DNA from: Treponema vincentii
GTDB lineage: Bacteria > Spirochaetota > Spirochaetia > Treponematales > Treponemataceae
Assembly: GCF_018336815.1 (NCBI RefSeq)
Contig: NZ_CP050497.1
Coordinates: 496,001 to 560,000 of the forward strand
DNA: 64,000 nt
Reading direction: 5' to 3'
Below are positions 7,728 through 16,979 of this stretch, piece after piece. The translations under genes and the position numbers were made by a program. Under the pieces are notes generated by a model. The model searched no databases. It saw only the letters and a list, made by a program, of their open reading frames with translations, and had not been told where the DNA came from. How positions within the stretch are numbered: position 1 is the stretch's first letter; each line of letters begins with the position of its first letter.

Positions 7728-8750
7728 ATGTGTAAAAAACTCTGTTCATTAGCAATCTTGGTTGTGATGCTCGCAGCTTTGCCGGTATGGGCAGGCGGGA
7801 AGCAGGACAAAAAAGCATCGGAAGGTTTTGCAACCGTAACCGATCATCAAGGCAGAACCGTTGTTATCCCAAAAAAGCCGGAGCGGATTGTCGCGCCGTT
7901 TTATATTTTGAGCAACACGGCATTGGCAATCGGCTGTCGGGAATATATCGTGTCGGGCGACGGCGGAAAAAGCGCTCGGCCGTTTATTAAAGAATTCGCT
8001 CCCGAATTGGCGGATAAACCCGCATGCGGCGGCGCAAAGAACTTGAACCTCGAAGCGGTTGCATCTCTGTCGCCCGATCTCGTTTTAGTGCCGTTTAAGG
8101 CCGCACAGCAGCTTCCTCAAATCGAAGCGCTCGGTGTCCCCGCATTGGTGATCGAACCCGAAACGATGAAGAATTTTTTCAGCTATATTGAAATGCTCGG
8201 CGCTGCTTCCGGTAATCGCGAACAAGCGCAAAAACTCCTCACTTTTTATAAGACAATCTTAAATGATGTCGCAGGTTTCGTAAAAGGCGAACCGGCGGTA
8301 TCCGTTTATGTCAGCAGCCGCTCCGATCCTCTGAACGCGCTCAGCCCCAAGATGTTCCAAGCGGAACTCGTTGCGGCCGCCGGCGGGAAATTAGTAAGCG
8401 ATGATATTACCGATGTCTATTGGACAAAAGTATCGCTGGAACAGGTGCAAAAATATGCCCCGCAGGTTATCGTTGCCGCAACGGGATCGAAGGTAACTCC
8501 GACAGAACTCACCGGAAAGGCTGAATGGAAGGGCATTCCCGCAGTGGATAACGGCAAAGTCTATGTATTCCCGTCAAATGTTGATGAGTGGGATTCCCCC
8601 ATTCCGTGCTCATGTCTCGATGTTATCTGGCTTGCCGATAAACTGCATCCGGGAAAAGTTCCTGCCGGTTATTTAGCGGAAAAAACCAAGGCCTTTTATC
8701 GGGACATCTTCGGTAAAGAAAAAGACCTCGCCTCTCTTAATGTAAAATAA
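7728..8750 (+). CDS. ABC transporter substrate-binding protein (iron-siderophore/haem/cobalamin type)
   Basis: A 340-residue exported binding protein of the FepB/BtuF (peripla_BP_2) family. The signal peptide ends near LAALPVWAGGKQ; no lipobox cysteine is present. The N-terminal lobe starts VTDHQGRTVVIPKKPERIVA, the family hallmark, and the second lobe includes AAGGKLVSDDI and the typical VDNGKVYVFP. Start ATG 7728 follows AAAGGAGG. It is followed by permease and ATPase genes, forming a complete importer. The ligand cannot be told from sequence alone. Confidence 0.9.
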   Translation: MCKKLCSLAILVVMLAALPVWAGGKQDKKASEGFATVTDHQGRTVVIPKKPERIVAPFYILSNTALAIGCREYIVSGDGGKSARPFIKEFAPELADKPACGGAKNLNLEAVASLSPDLVLVPFKAAQQLPQIEALGVPALVIEPETMKNFFSYIEMLGAASGNREQAQKLLTFYKTILNDVAGFVKGEPAVSVYVSSRSDPLNALSPKMFQAELVAAAGGKLVSDDITDVYWTKVSLEQVQKYAPQVIVAATGSKVTPTELTGKAEWKGIPAVDNGKVYVFPSNVDEWDSPIPCSCLDVIWLADKLHPGKVPAGYLAEKTKAFYRDIFGKEKDLASLNVK

Positions 8751-8767
8751 AAAGATAAAACCCTTCA

Positions 8768-9787
8768 ATGCAGATGCGGTACCGGACTAAACTGATATGT
8801 GCAGCTTGTATAATGCCTCTGGCGGCGCTGATATTCTCGCTGAGCTGGGGGCGTTATCCGCTCTCTTTCATTAAGATACTTTCGATCCTGTTCCGCACCG
8901 ATGCATTTGCGGCGGTAACTACAGCCGATTACAATATCTTTATGAACATCCGGCTGCCGCGCACCCTCTTTGTCTTTCTTTCAGGAGGTGCAATCGGGTT
9001 AAGCGGGGTAAGTCTGCAAAGTCTATTCCGTAATCCGCTGGTAGCGCCCGATATCATCGGTGTTTCTACCGGCGCTTCCCTCGGCGCGGCAATCGGTATT
9101 GTGCTGCTCCATACAAGTGCGGCAGGCATCCAGCTCTGCGCTTTTGCAGGCGGCATCGGTGCGACATTGCTTGTGTTGCAGCTTTCGAATATCGGCGGAG
9201 AACACAGCCTGATACGCCTCGTGCTTGCAGGCGTCATTATCAATGCGCTTGCCGGAGCAGGCGTATCCCTTATCAAATACATGGCGGATCCGCTCAATGA
9301 GCTGCCTGCTCTTGAGTTTTGGCTGATGGGCTGTTTTAACGTTATCACGTGGAAAAAGCTCGCCGCCTTTTTACCGATTGCCGTTGCGGGATGCAGCTTT
9401 ATTATCCTGTTCCGCAGACAGCTCAATATTCTCTCGCTCGGTGATGAAGAAGCGGCGTCGCTCGGTACGCCGGTTAAAAAGATGCGGCTGCTGTTTATTA
9501 TCACCTCGACATTGTTGGTTGCAAGCGTCGTGTCCGCCGCCGGCATCATCAGTTGGATCGGGCTTATTGCGCCGCATGTTATCCGGCTGCTGTTCGGCAA
9601 TAACAATTACAAGGTTGCCCCGCTGTCTTTTATGTGCGGCGGCGCCCTGCTGCTGTTTGCAGACACCGTTGCCCGCTCCCTGTCCGGCAATGAGATACCG
9701 GTCAGTATTATCACGGCTGTCATCGGCGCGCCGACTCTTGCGCAGCTGATGCTCCGCCGGAACAACGATATTTGGATTGGAATATGA
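8768..9787 (+). CDS. FecCD-family ABC transporter permease
   Basis: A 339-residue inner-membrane permease of the BtuC/FecCD family, with roughly nine to ten hydrophobic segments. Family signatures include NIRLPRTLFVFLSGGAIGLS, GVSLQSLFRNPLVAPDIIGV, SLGDEEAASLGTPV and IGLIAPHVIRLLFG. It forms the transmembrane channel for the binding protein encoded upstream. The 3' end overlaps the ATPase start (ATGA), indicating translational coupling. Confidence 0.92.
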   Translation: MQMRYRTKLICAACIMPLAALIFSLSWGRYPLSFIKILSILFRTDAFAAVTTADYNIFMNIRLPRTLFVFLSGGAIGLSGVSLQSLFRNPLVAPDIIGVSTGASLGAAIGIVLLHTSAAGIQLCAFAGGIGATLLVLQLSNIGGEHSLIRLVLAGVIINALAGAGVSLIKYMADPLNELPALEFWLMGCFNVITWKKLAAFLPIAVAGCSFIILFRRQLNILSLGDEEAASLGTPVKKMRLLFIITSTLLVASVVSAAGIISWIGLIAPHVIRLLFGNNNYKVAPLSFMCGGALLLFADTVARSLSGNEIPVSIITAVIGAPTLAQLMLRRNNDIWIGI

Positions 9788-10578
9788 ACGCGGCTTTTGA
9801 GCTTGACGGCGTTACGGCGGTGCGGGGAACTCAGCCTATTCTGAAAGACCTCCGGCTGCATATCCCTCAGCAACAGGTTATTGCGCTGATAGGCCCTAAC
9901 GGCGCGGGCAAGACCACACTTTTGCGGCTGCTCGCCGGATTGGATAAGCCTGCGTCCGGTACACTCTCCGTATTGGGAGAAAATGCGGCGCAGCTTACAC
10001 GAAAGCGATTTGCCCAAAAAGTATGCTACATTCCGCAGGGACATTCCGGCGTATTTACCTACACGGTACGCGACTTTGTCGTGATGGGACGTAATCCCCA
10101 TCAAACCGCGCTGCAAGCCCCTTCGCAAAAAGATTGGGAATATGTCGACCATGCGCTTGAGGTGTTCGGTTTAACGCAATTCGCCGACCGCTATTACAGT
10201 CAGCTCAGTTCCGGGGAATCGCGGCTCGTGATGCTTGCCCGCGGCATGGTACAGGATGCGCCCATCATCCTCTTGGATGAACCGACCGCCAATCTCGACT
10301 TTTACAACGAGCATAAGATTATGCAGATCACCCGTAAGCTTTGTACAAAAGTGCACAAGACGGTGCTCGTTTCTATTCATAACCCCGCGCTTGCCTTGCA
10401 ATACGCCGATCTTGTCTACTGCATTTACGGTGGGGGCATCGCAGCCGTCGAAGAAAAAAGCAATCCCGATTTTGAACGCAATATCACCGCGATGCTGAAC
10501 GTCATGTACACAGAAAAAGGCTGCGGAGCTATCCATCTGCAACGCATCGATGATATCCCATTTGTGTATTTGAAATAG
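9784..10578 (+). CDS. ABC transporter ATP-binding protein (FecE/BtuD type)
   Basis: A 264-residue ATPase. Walker A is IGPNGAGKTTLLRLLAG, the signature is LSSGESRLVMLARG, and Walker B is IILLDEPTANLD, followed by the H-loop VLVSIHNP. ATG 9784 overlaps the permease stop (ATGA) and is preferred to an upstream TTG at 9772. It completes the importer. No second permease gene is present, so the permease probably works as a homodimer. Confidence 0.93.
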   Translation: MNAAFELDGVTAVRGTQPILKDLRLHIPQQQVIALIGPNGAGKTTLLRLLAGLDKPASGTLSVLGENAAQLTRKRFAQKVCYIPQGHSGVFTYTVRDFVVMGRNPHQTALQAPSQKDWEYVDHALEVFGLTQFADRYYSQLSSGESRLVMLARGMVQDAPIILLDEPTANLDFYNEHKIMQITRKLCTKVHKTVLVSIHNPALALQYADLVYCIYGGGIAAVEEKSNPDFERNITAMLNVMYTEKGCGAIHLQRIDDIPFVYLK

Positions 10579-10690
10579 TTACCCCTGAGGCACTTTATCC
10601 TGATTCTCCCATACCTTTATACTTCTTTGAACACCCCGTATTGGAGATAGCTCAAAGCATTATAACTTCCCTGCCCCCACTGCCCGCGCC

Positions 10691-10719
10691 TTTATAAAAT
10701 CTCCGCTTTCCTGTATACT
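10691..10719 (+). promoter_or_regulatory. Predicted leaderless promoter of the RlmD/TrmA-family gene
   Basis: TTTATA, 17-base spacer, TATACT (10714-10719), then only GCATCCC before ATG 10727. No Shine-Dalgarno fits, so transcription probably starts at or next to the start codon. Confidence 0.5.
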
Positions 10720-10726
10720 GCATCCC

Positions 10727-11869
10727 ATGCGAGTTACTACGGAAAAGATCGTATTCGGCGGGAAAGCCCTTGCGCGAGTAGACGGGAAAACAGTGTTTAT
10801 CCCCTTTGCGCTCCCCGATGAAGAACTCGATATTACCATTACGGCAAATAAGCGCGATTACAGCGAAGCCGTTATAAAAGAAATCATCACCCCTTCTCCG
10901 TACCGGATTGAACCGCCCTGCCCGTATTTCGGGCGCTGCGGCGGATGTAATTTACAAATGGCGGCTAACAGCTATCAGCAAACACTCCGGCAGGCAATGG
11001 TCGCAGAGCTTTTCGACAGAGCGCATATTGCACCTGAACGTCCGCCGGTTTTTATTGCGGGTCCTTCATGGGAATATCGAAACCGGTTTCAATTCCATAC
11101 GGATAAAAACGGAACAATCGGGATGCACGGTTTTGCGAGCAACACGGTTGTTCCCGTCCATGATTGCCCTATTGCAGTACCTGCGTTGCGTACCGTTTTG
11201 CAGCAGGATGGATTGCAAAAGCTTTTCCCCCGCAGTACAAAAATCGCTCAAGATCGTTACCATGTTTTCGCACAAGATGACATATACAGTCCCGTTCATC
11301 CCGACGCTTCGGCACAAGTAAAAGGTACAGCTCTGGACTTTAGCGTATTCGGCTTTTTTCAGTCGAATATTACAATGTTGGAAAAACTGATTAAACCGGT
11401 ATCGGATATCCCCCCATGTAAGCGGGTACTCGATTTTTATGCCGGCGTCGGCACCTTTTCCGCTTTTTTAACGGACAAAGCAGCCGAACTTCACTTGGTG
11501 GAACACAACGAACGGGCGCTGCGGACGGCACAGAAAAACCTCGACCGGATTATTGCAGAAAAGAACAACCCTTGCCGCTGTTTTTTCCATACTGTTTCCG
11601 ATACCGATTGGTCAGACATCCCCGCTGCACAACTTGTCTATGATGCCGCTATCATCGATCCGCCGCGACAGGGCATCCCTGAAAAGGCGCTTACTTATCT
11701 GGGGCAAGCCAAAATACCGCTCATTCATTATGTTTCATGCAATCCTGCAACCTTTGTCCGTGATGCAAAAAAACTCATCGCATTGGGGTATCGATTTATC
11801 GAATACCGGTTGTTCGACTTTTATCCACAGACCCATCACTGTGAACTTTTAGGAATTTTTATACGATGA
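10727..11869 (+). CDS. RNA (uracil-5-)-methyltransferase, TrmA/RlmD family
   Basis: A 380-residue SAM-dependent RNA methyltransferase. Three cysteines in CPYFGRCGGC (C65, C71, C74) plus C147 (VHDCPIA) fit the RlmD-type [4Fe-4S] site. The SAM-binding motif is VLDFYAGVGTFSAF. IIDPPRQGIP and HYVSCNPATF carry the conserved DPPR and the catalytic cysteine (C338). The target is probably a uridine in rRNA or tRNA; the exact site cannot be assigned. No TRAM domain is evident. The stop overlaps the next ATG. Confidence 0.88.
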   Translation: MRVTTEKIVFGGKALARVDGKTVFIPFALPDEELDITITANKRDYSEAVIKEIITPSPYRIEPPCPYFGRCGGCNLQMAANSYQQTLRQAMVAELFDRAHIAPERPPVFIAGPSWEYRNRFQFHTDKNGTIGMHGFASNTVVPVHDCPIAVPALRTVLQQDGLQKLFPRSTKIAQDRYHVFAQDDIYSPVHPDASAQVKGTALDFSVFGFFQSNITMLEKLIKPVSDIPPCKRVLDFYAGVGTFSAFLTDKAAELHLVEHNERALRTAQKNLDRIIAEKNNPCRCFFHTVSDTDWSDIPAAQLVYDAAIIDPPRQGIPEKALTYLGQAKIPLIHYVSCNPATFVRDAKKLIALGYRFIEYRLFDFYPQTHHCELLGIFIR

Positions 11870-13578
11870 AAAAAACAAAACGCTTTTTAGCCGTCTTATT
11901 TACCGCATTCTTTTCATATATGTTTTTGCTGATTCCAACAATGGTTCTCACCGCACAGACTGCGCAAATAGAACAAGCACAATGGTCGGCGGTTATGGCG
12001 GGTGAAACGCTCTGTGATCCGGTTGTACACGGAGAATATCTTTATACATTAAGCTCGGATCAGGCGCTTAACTGTATTGATTACACCGGCTCCTTTGTAT
12101 GGCGGCGGAATATTGAGCGAACAATAAAACCGTTTTTAACCGTATCAAATTCGGGAATATTGATTATTGCAGATGCGTCGAGGATACTGCAAGCTGTTTC
12201 CGGACAGGGGATTTATTTGTGGTCGGTGCAACTGCCGGAGCCAGCGTTGTTTGCTCCCTACAGCACCACTGACGGCAGAATATGCATACTTACAAAATCC
12301 AATCTTTACTGTTTTTCCATAAAAGGGAAGCTCAAGTGGCAGCTCACATTATCCGCTTCACCGGCACGGCAACTGTGCGAAACGGGAGCGGCATCATTGT
12401 TGCTGACGCTGACAAACAAAGACTTTTTAACCGTTTCGCTTACCGGACAGGTGTCAAATACAAGAACCTTAAAAAAAGAAATTGCCACGCTCGCCTCCGC
12501 TCCCGGCGGGTATATTATGAGCACCGGTGACGGCATCCTCACCTATTACCGCAGCGCCGCAGCAGAAGAGAAAGAAACGTCCCCACATGTACCGCAAAGA
12601 GAAACTGACGGATTTGCAGTCTGGCAAACACAGGAAACAGCGCCGCTTTTTATGCAAAACTCCGGCAACGAACTGGTATGCATATATGCCGATGGTACCG
12701 TTTCGGCACGGAATATTACCTCTAATAACATTACTTGGACAGCAAAATTGAACAGCCGCATTACACTTCCGTTATATTACAGCAAAACGGACGGTGAATA
12801 TTACATCGCCTGCAAGGGTATAGCGGCAATTATCAGCGGCGAGGGAACCGTAAAGCGGGAACAAAAGATCATCACCTCAGCTTTTCTGCCGGTTATTATG
12901 CCGAATGGTATCCTTATTGCTGTCGATGATTGGGTTATCAACAGTTGGCGACTGGACACAAAGATTATGCAAAGTTCTCCCCAACGGGAAGCGCCACCGC
13001 AGTATCACATTTTGAAAACACAAGAAAAAACGCAAACGCTGCCCTTCTTTGTTCCCTACGGAGATACGGGAACACTGTTAGCAAGCATCGATGAAGCTAT
13101 TACAAAAGGGACTATCGGCACGAATGAAGCAGCCTACGCACTCACCCTGCAAACTATTTTAGCAAATAATCAGCGGGCAGCGTATTTCCCCTATAATTTT
13201 ACGGTTTATGAACGGGCACGGGCTGCGGAACTGCTCGGTCTATTGGAATCGTTGGAATACCGAACCATTCTACTCGACGAGGCGTCAAAAACTTCCGACC
13301 CTACTTTAGCCGTTGCAATCATCCGCGCATTGGGCTTTATTGCTGCCGACCCTGATGGAAGCTCAATCGAAGCAATTCAACTGCTGCTGCAACACTGCGG
13401 AGTGCGCGCCTATGAACCTGCCTACGCCGCCTGCGACGCCCTTACCGAAATTGCGAAATATGGGGATAAACAAATCGCAGGTTCAGCCGTTAAAGCACTG
13501 TTTAGCATCACGGCAGGCGCCTTTCCCGAAAATATTAAGCAGTATGCAAGACAAAAAATAAAAACTATAGTAGAATAG
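11866..13578 (+). CDS. Exported PQQ-like beta-propeller protein with C-terminal HEAT-like repeats
   Basis: A 570-residue exported protein. The N-terminus (KKTKRFLAVLFTAFFSYMFL) is a signal peptide or anchor. Residues ~45-360 hold repeats of the PQQ/YVTN propeller type (LYTLSSDQALNCIDYTGSFV, VSGQGIYLWSVQLPEPALFA, LYCFSIKGKLKWQLTLSASP). The C-terminal ~180 residues look like alpha-solenoid HEAT repeats (AVAIIRALGFIAADPDG, AYAACDALTEIAKYGD). It may be an envelope assembly or scaffold protein. It is coupled to the methyltransferase by ATGA overlap. Confidence 0.7.
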   Translation: MKKTKRFLAVLFTAFFSYMFLLIPTMVLTAQTAQIEQAQWSAVMAGETLCDPVVHGEYLYTLSSDQALNCIDYTGSFVWRRNIERTIKPFLTVSNSGILIIADASRILQAVSGQGIYLWSVQLPEPALFAPYSTTDGRICILTKSNLYCFSIKGKLKWQLTLSASPARQLCETGAASLLLTLTNKDFLTVSLTGQVSNTRTLKKEIATLASAPGGYIMSTGDGILTYYRSAAAEEKETSPHVPQRETDGFAVWQTQETAPLFMQNSGNELVCIYADGTVSARNITSNNITWTAKLNSRITLPLYYSKTDGEYYIACKGIAAIISGEGTVKREQKIITSAFLPVIMPNGILIAVDDWVINSWRLDTKIMQSSPQREAPPQYHILKTQEKTQTLPFFVPYGDTGTLLASIDEAITKGTIGTNEAAYALTLQTILANNQRAAYFPYNFTVYERARAAELLGLLESLEYRTILLDEASKTSDPTLAVAIIRALGFIAADPDGSSIEAIQLLLQHCGVRAYEPAYAACDALTEIAKYGDKQIAGSAVKALFSITAGAFPENIKQYARQKIKTIVE

Positions 13579-13675
13579 GATTGAACTTTGTTTTACTGAG
13601 AAGCACTCTTCCCTCGGGCTACGCCCTAAGGTTTTGAGATTTCTCTGTATCATCTTCATAGAAAGGGGTTGTTCA

Positions 13676-15454
13676 ATGAAAAGAATAGCGCTTGTATGCC
13701 TCTGTACATTTGCCTTTATGAGTATGGCGTTTTCGATAGAGGTTGATCAAAGTGAACTGAAGCAGGCCGAAAATACGCCGATTGAATTTATCAACTACAC
13801 AGGGCCTCACGCCGAAATCGATACGCTGCGGGCAATCTCCGAAATCGGAGAATCTCTTGGCGGAGCAGCTCAACGCGGACGCGCCGGCGAGATGAATCGC
13901 TACGCCGTTATCCATGCAGTTGATCCGTCGGTAAAAACCGGTCTCGATGCCGATATCATGATTATCGGAAGCGGAGCGAAAGTTGATCATATCAACAATT
14001 TACGAGTTATTATCGCAGGTTATTTACGAAAGGCGTATGGATACTCCGAAAAAGATGCAAAGACCCTTGCTCATTTTGTAACGATCTATAACGCTGTGTA
14101 TCGTGGCGACATGAATATGTTCAAAAGTAAGTACAAAACGATTGTTGTCAAGAATTTAACTGCTGATAAAGCCGGTCTTGCACTGCGCTACGACGAATGG
14201 CCGGGAAAAACACAGATTGTTATTCCGCTTTCCGATCAGAAATACAGCGGTACGTTAAGCGCAATCGACACGAAGTCGCTCTCCGATAAAAACGTTGTTA
14301 ACAAGATGCGCGAGAAGGATGATAAAGATATTGCCACCCGCAAAGACATGATCGACTTGAAAGAACGTGAAAGCAGCACAGCCCGCGATCGTGCAGATGT
14401 TGCACAGAAGGATGCCTCTGCAGCTCGGAAAGATGCCGATGCAAAACGGAATGAAGCTGCGGCGGCACAAAAAGAAGCCGATAAATCAAAAACAGCTGCG
14501 GCTCAATCAAAGCAAGATGCGGAAAAAGCTCGAAAAGAAGCGGAGGCGGCAAAGAAGCAAGCAGCCCAATCCGAAAAAGATGCTGCAGCAGCCCGAAAGC
14601 AGGCTCAAAAAAATCCGAATGACCGCAAAGCTGCTGAAGAAGCCGCAAAAAAACAGCAGGAAGCCGCAAAGAATAAACAAGAAGCAAGCAATAAAGATAA
14701 AGCTGCCGCCGAAAAAGCAAATGCAGCCAAAAAAGCTGGTCAGGAAGCAACGGCAAAACAGAAAGAAGCGGACACAAAACAGAAAGCTTCTGATGAAGCC
14801 TTAAAGCAAGCCCAAGATAAAGAACGGGAAGCTTCTTCTGAAAAGCAGTTTGCCGATACAAAAGAGCAGGAAGCACAAAGCGATCGGAAGGATGTTGCCG
14901 CAGATACTCGGAAAATCATTGAAGAAAAACGAGCTGAACGAAAGGCTCAGGATGAAGCGGCCTTTGCTTCCGCATTACCCTGCACGGTGTTGAAAGTAGT
15001 TGACTCCGGCTCGATGCTTTCGGAAGTGGTATTGCTCGACCTTAAAACGGAAAAACCGCTGAAAACCTCGTCGCTCAATACCGTGCGTGGACGTGTTCTT
15101 ATCGAAGGAGCAGATTCGCTTATCGCGATTGCCGGTTCAAAATCCGGAAATCAGATGATTACACTGATTGGCATTAACCCCCGCACGCTTGAAATGACCA
15201 AGCAGGCTACCGTTCCCGTTGCAGAGCAGAGTCTTTTAATACAGGTTGATGGCAGCTACTATGCGGTCATTGAGCAATCGGGGAAGTATTACCTTGCACG
15301 CTTCAACGATAATCTCGAAATGCAAGCAAAATCGACGGTAACCGTTCTTCCGTACACGGCAATAAGCGTTACGGAAAAAGGCTTGCTCGTACAAGATACG
15401 GCAAACAATATTCGCCTTTTAAAGACAGATAACCTTGCGGAAGCGATAAAGTAA
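13676..15454 (+). CDS. P83/100-family exported protein
   Basis: A 592-residue protein of the P83/100 family, first known as an immunodominant Borrelia antigen and common in spirochaetes. Start ATG 13676 follows GAAAGGGG; the frame is open 14 codons further upstream. A signal peptide (LVCLCTFAFMSMAFS) is followed by the family N-terminal domain (IEFINYTGPHAEIDTLRAI, DADIMIIGSGAKVDHINNLR). Residues ~215-425 are a long Ala/Lys/Glu-rich coiled coil. A C-terminal domain of about 165 residues looks propeller-like (VLKVVDSGSMLSEVVLLDL). The function is unknown; it is probably periplasmic. Confidence 0.85.
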   Translation: MKRIALVCLCTFAFMSMAFSIEVDQSELKQAENTPIEFINYTGPHAEIDTLRAISEIGESLGGAAQRGRAGEMNRYAVIHAVDPSVKTGLDADIMIIGSGAKVDHINNLRVIIAGYLRKAYGYSEKDAKTLAHFVTIYNAVYRGDMNMFKSKYKTIVVKNLTADKAGLALRYDEWPGKTQIVIPLSDQKYSGTLSAIDTKSLSDKNVVNKMREKDDKDIATRKDMIDLKERESSTARDRADVAQKDASAARKDADAKRNEAAAAQKEADKSKTAAAQSKQDAEKARKEAEAAKKQAAQSEKDAAAARKQAQKNPNDRKAAEEAAKKQQEAAKNKQEASNKDKAAAEKANAAKKAGQEATAKQKEADTKQKASDEALKQAQDKEREASSEKQFADTKEQEAQSDRKDVAADTRKIIEEKRAERKAQDEAAFASALPCTVLKVVDSGSMLSEVVLLDLKTEKPLKTSSLNTVRGRVLIEGADSLIAIAGSKSGNQMITLIGINPRTLEMTKQATVPVAEQSLLIQVDGSYYAVIEQSGKYYLARFNDNLEMQAKSTVTVLPYTAISVTEKGLLVQDTANNIRLLKTDNLAEAIK

Positions 15455-15476
15455 AAAGCTTGTAACCGTCAAAAGC

Positions 15477-15517
15477 AAAAAGCCGATTAAACACGTACTG
15501 CGTTTAATCGGCTTTTT
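15477..15517. terminator. Bidirectional intrinsic terminator
   Basis: AAAAAGCCGATTAAAC and GTTTAATCGGCTTTTT form a 16-bp stem with a nine-base loop and flanking A and T tracts on both strands. It serves the P83/100 gene and the converging thrE pair. Confidence 0.9.
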
Positions 15518-15579
15518 AGTACTGCACTATTTAGACTAGGGCATCTCTCGAACACTCAAGGTTTTTAGAGGTTTTTCTA

Positions 15580-16036
15580 CTATATTTTCTTCCTTATATA
15601 GTTTTTGATAGGCCGCCGAATCATGCGAACAACAGAAGTGGAAAGAATGATGCCAACTGCTATCGCGACTGCCATAAAGCACGAATGGACACCCTCCGCA
15701 AGCCCCTTGTCCAGATCGCCCCGCACAAAAAAAAGCATTGAGCGGTAAACGCGGAAACCGGGTACTAAAGGGATAATACCGACAACAATAAAAGAGGTTG
15801 CAGGAGTTTTTTTGAATAACGGCAAAAAGTTCCGCAAGGAGACCGACCACTATCGCAGAAAGCAAATTTGCAAAAATATAGCTGACTTGCGGGATATCAA
15901 GAACTAATAATATTGTCCAACCGATTGCGCCGTTTACCGCAGCAAGCAACAATGTACGCTTTTGGACATTAAAAAGAACGCCAAAACCGAGACAGCTGAT
16001 AAAGGAGAGTATGGTATGGGCATAAATCGGCATCAC
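15580..16036 (-). pseudogene. Threonine/serine exporter small subunit (ThrE_2/DUF3815), frameshifted
   Basis: The gene starts at ATG 16036 in one frame (PIYAHTILSFISCLGFGVLF.., GLLAELFAVIQK) and continues in another (TPATSFIVVGIIPLVPGFRV..) to a stop at 15580. The join is a run of seven T on the plus strand (15807-15813; AAAAAAA in the coding strand). With six A, the protein reads FAVIQKTPATSFIVVGIIPL, matching the family pattern. It is therefore a one-base insertion in a homopolymer: a sequencing error, a real mutation, slippage or phase variation. The intact protein would be about 151 residues with five TM helices, partner of the upstream DUF1212 subunit. Confidence 0.85.
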
Positions 16037-16839
16037 AGTCCTCCTAGAATCGAGTAGAGCATTAAAATACTACCGACACCGAACGCAATGGCAATTGCAA
16101 CAAGAACCGCCTCTCCGATACGTGCGATTCCGGAGAGTAAATCGCCTGAAATAAAGTCTCTAATTCCTGCGGTAAATGCAACGCCGGGAACAAGGGCAAG
16201 TGCGGCGCCGACGATGATATTGTCAAGATTATCAACTAATTTAATTTCAAAGGATATAATGGAAATAATTCCCACAAACATACTTGCAACAAAATTACCG
16301 GTAAAAACGGTACGGGAACGAGCCATTATTTTATCGCTGATAAAAACGGCAATATATGAGGCAAAAAATGCTGCGACAAAATCTCCGAATTTTCCGCCTA
16401 CTAAGACCGCAAAAAGACCGCATCCGATACCGGCAGCAAAGAGAACAAACCTGTATGGATAACCTTTGTATTGATCTATTTTGCGTAAGCAATCCATTGC
16501 TTCGGATATATCAATACGACCTTCCACAAAATTACGGGAAAAATCACTCACTAATGTAATTTTAGCAATATTGTTGCTCCGTTTTTTTATATTTTTTGTA
16601 TAGAGTACGTTTTCGCCGTCACCGTTTGCAATAAACAGTACGGTGGGCGTAACAAACGGAGTAATATCGTGGATGCCTCCCGCTTCGCTTATCCGCACAA
16701 TCGTTTCCTCGGCGCGGTACATCTCTGCTCCGTTCCGAATAAGAAGCTCTCCGGCATAGAGCGCTATCTGCATTACTAAAGCATGCCGAGCGAGGGGATT
16801 GTCCTTTTCCCTAGCTACAATATCCGACTGGGTATCCAT
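16033..16839 (-). CDS. Threonine/serine exporter large subunit (ThrE/DUF1212)
   Basis: A 268-residue membrane protein. The N-terminal cytoplasmic DUF1212 domain includes GELLIRNGAEMYRAEETIVR and ITPFVTPTVLFIAN. About five TM segments follow, with the family signature AALALVPGVAFTAGIRDFIS and GDLLSGIARIGEAVLVAIAI. The family exports threonine and serine, although the substrate here is inferred. It overlaps the small subunit by ATGA. Its promoter (TTGCCA-17-TACAAT) lies so close to ATG 16839 that the mRNA leader would be only about four bases. Confidence 0.88.
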   Translation of the reverse strand: MDTQSDIVAREKDNPLARHALVMQIALYAGELLIRNGAEMYRAEETIVRISEAGGIHDITPFVTPTVLFIANGDGENVLYTKNIKKRSNNIAKITLVSDFSRNFVEGRIDISEAMDCLRKIDQYKGYPYRFVLFAAGIGCGLFAVLVGGKFGDFVAAFFASYIAVFISDKIMARSRTVFTGNFVASMFVGIISIISFEIKLVDNLDNIIVGAALALVPGVAFTAGIRDFISGDLLSGIARIGEAVLVAIAIAFGVGSILMLYSILGGL

Positions 16840-16850
16840 AATAATTGCTG

Positions 16851-16879
16851 ATTGTAATTCTTTTTAACTATTATGGCAA
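16851..16879 (-). promoter_or_regulatory. Predicted near-leaderless promoter of the thrE pair
   Basis: On the minus strand: TTGCCA, 17-base spacer, TACAAT, then 11 bases to ATG 16839. No Shine-Dalgarno is present. Confidence 0.55.
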
Positions 16880-16892
16880 TAAGCCTACTCAA

Positions 16893-16926
16893 GGCAAACG
16901 CATTAAAAATATTTCCAGCGGTTGCC
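16893..16926. repeat. Hairpin related to 6663-6696
   Basis: GGCAAACGC..GCGGTTGCC around ATTAAAAATATTTCCA, followed by a TGTGCGAAATTTT..AAAATTTCGCACA inverted repeat at about 16934-16963. It directly precedes element E2, as the similar hairpin precedes E1. Confidence 0.7.
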
Positions 16927-16979
16927 TTCCTTCTGTGCGAAATTTTGCTTAAAATTTCGCACATTTTTTGGGGGCAGAC

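Noticed and set aside
13579-13675. Terminator after the beta-propeller/HEAT gene
   Set aside because: CTCGGGC..GCCCTAAGG is a short, imperfect stem without a T-run.
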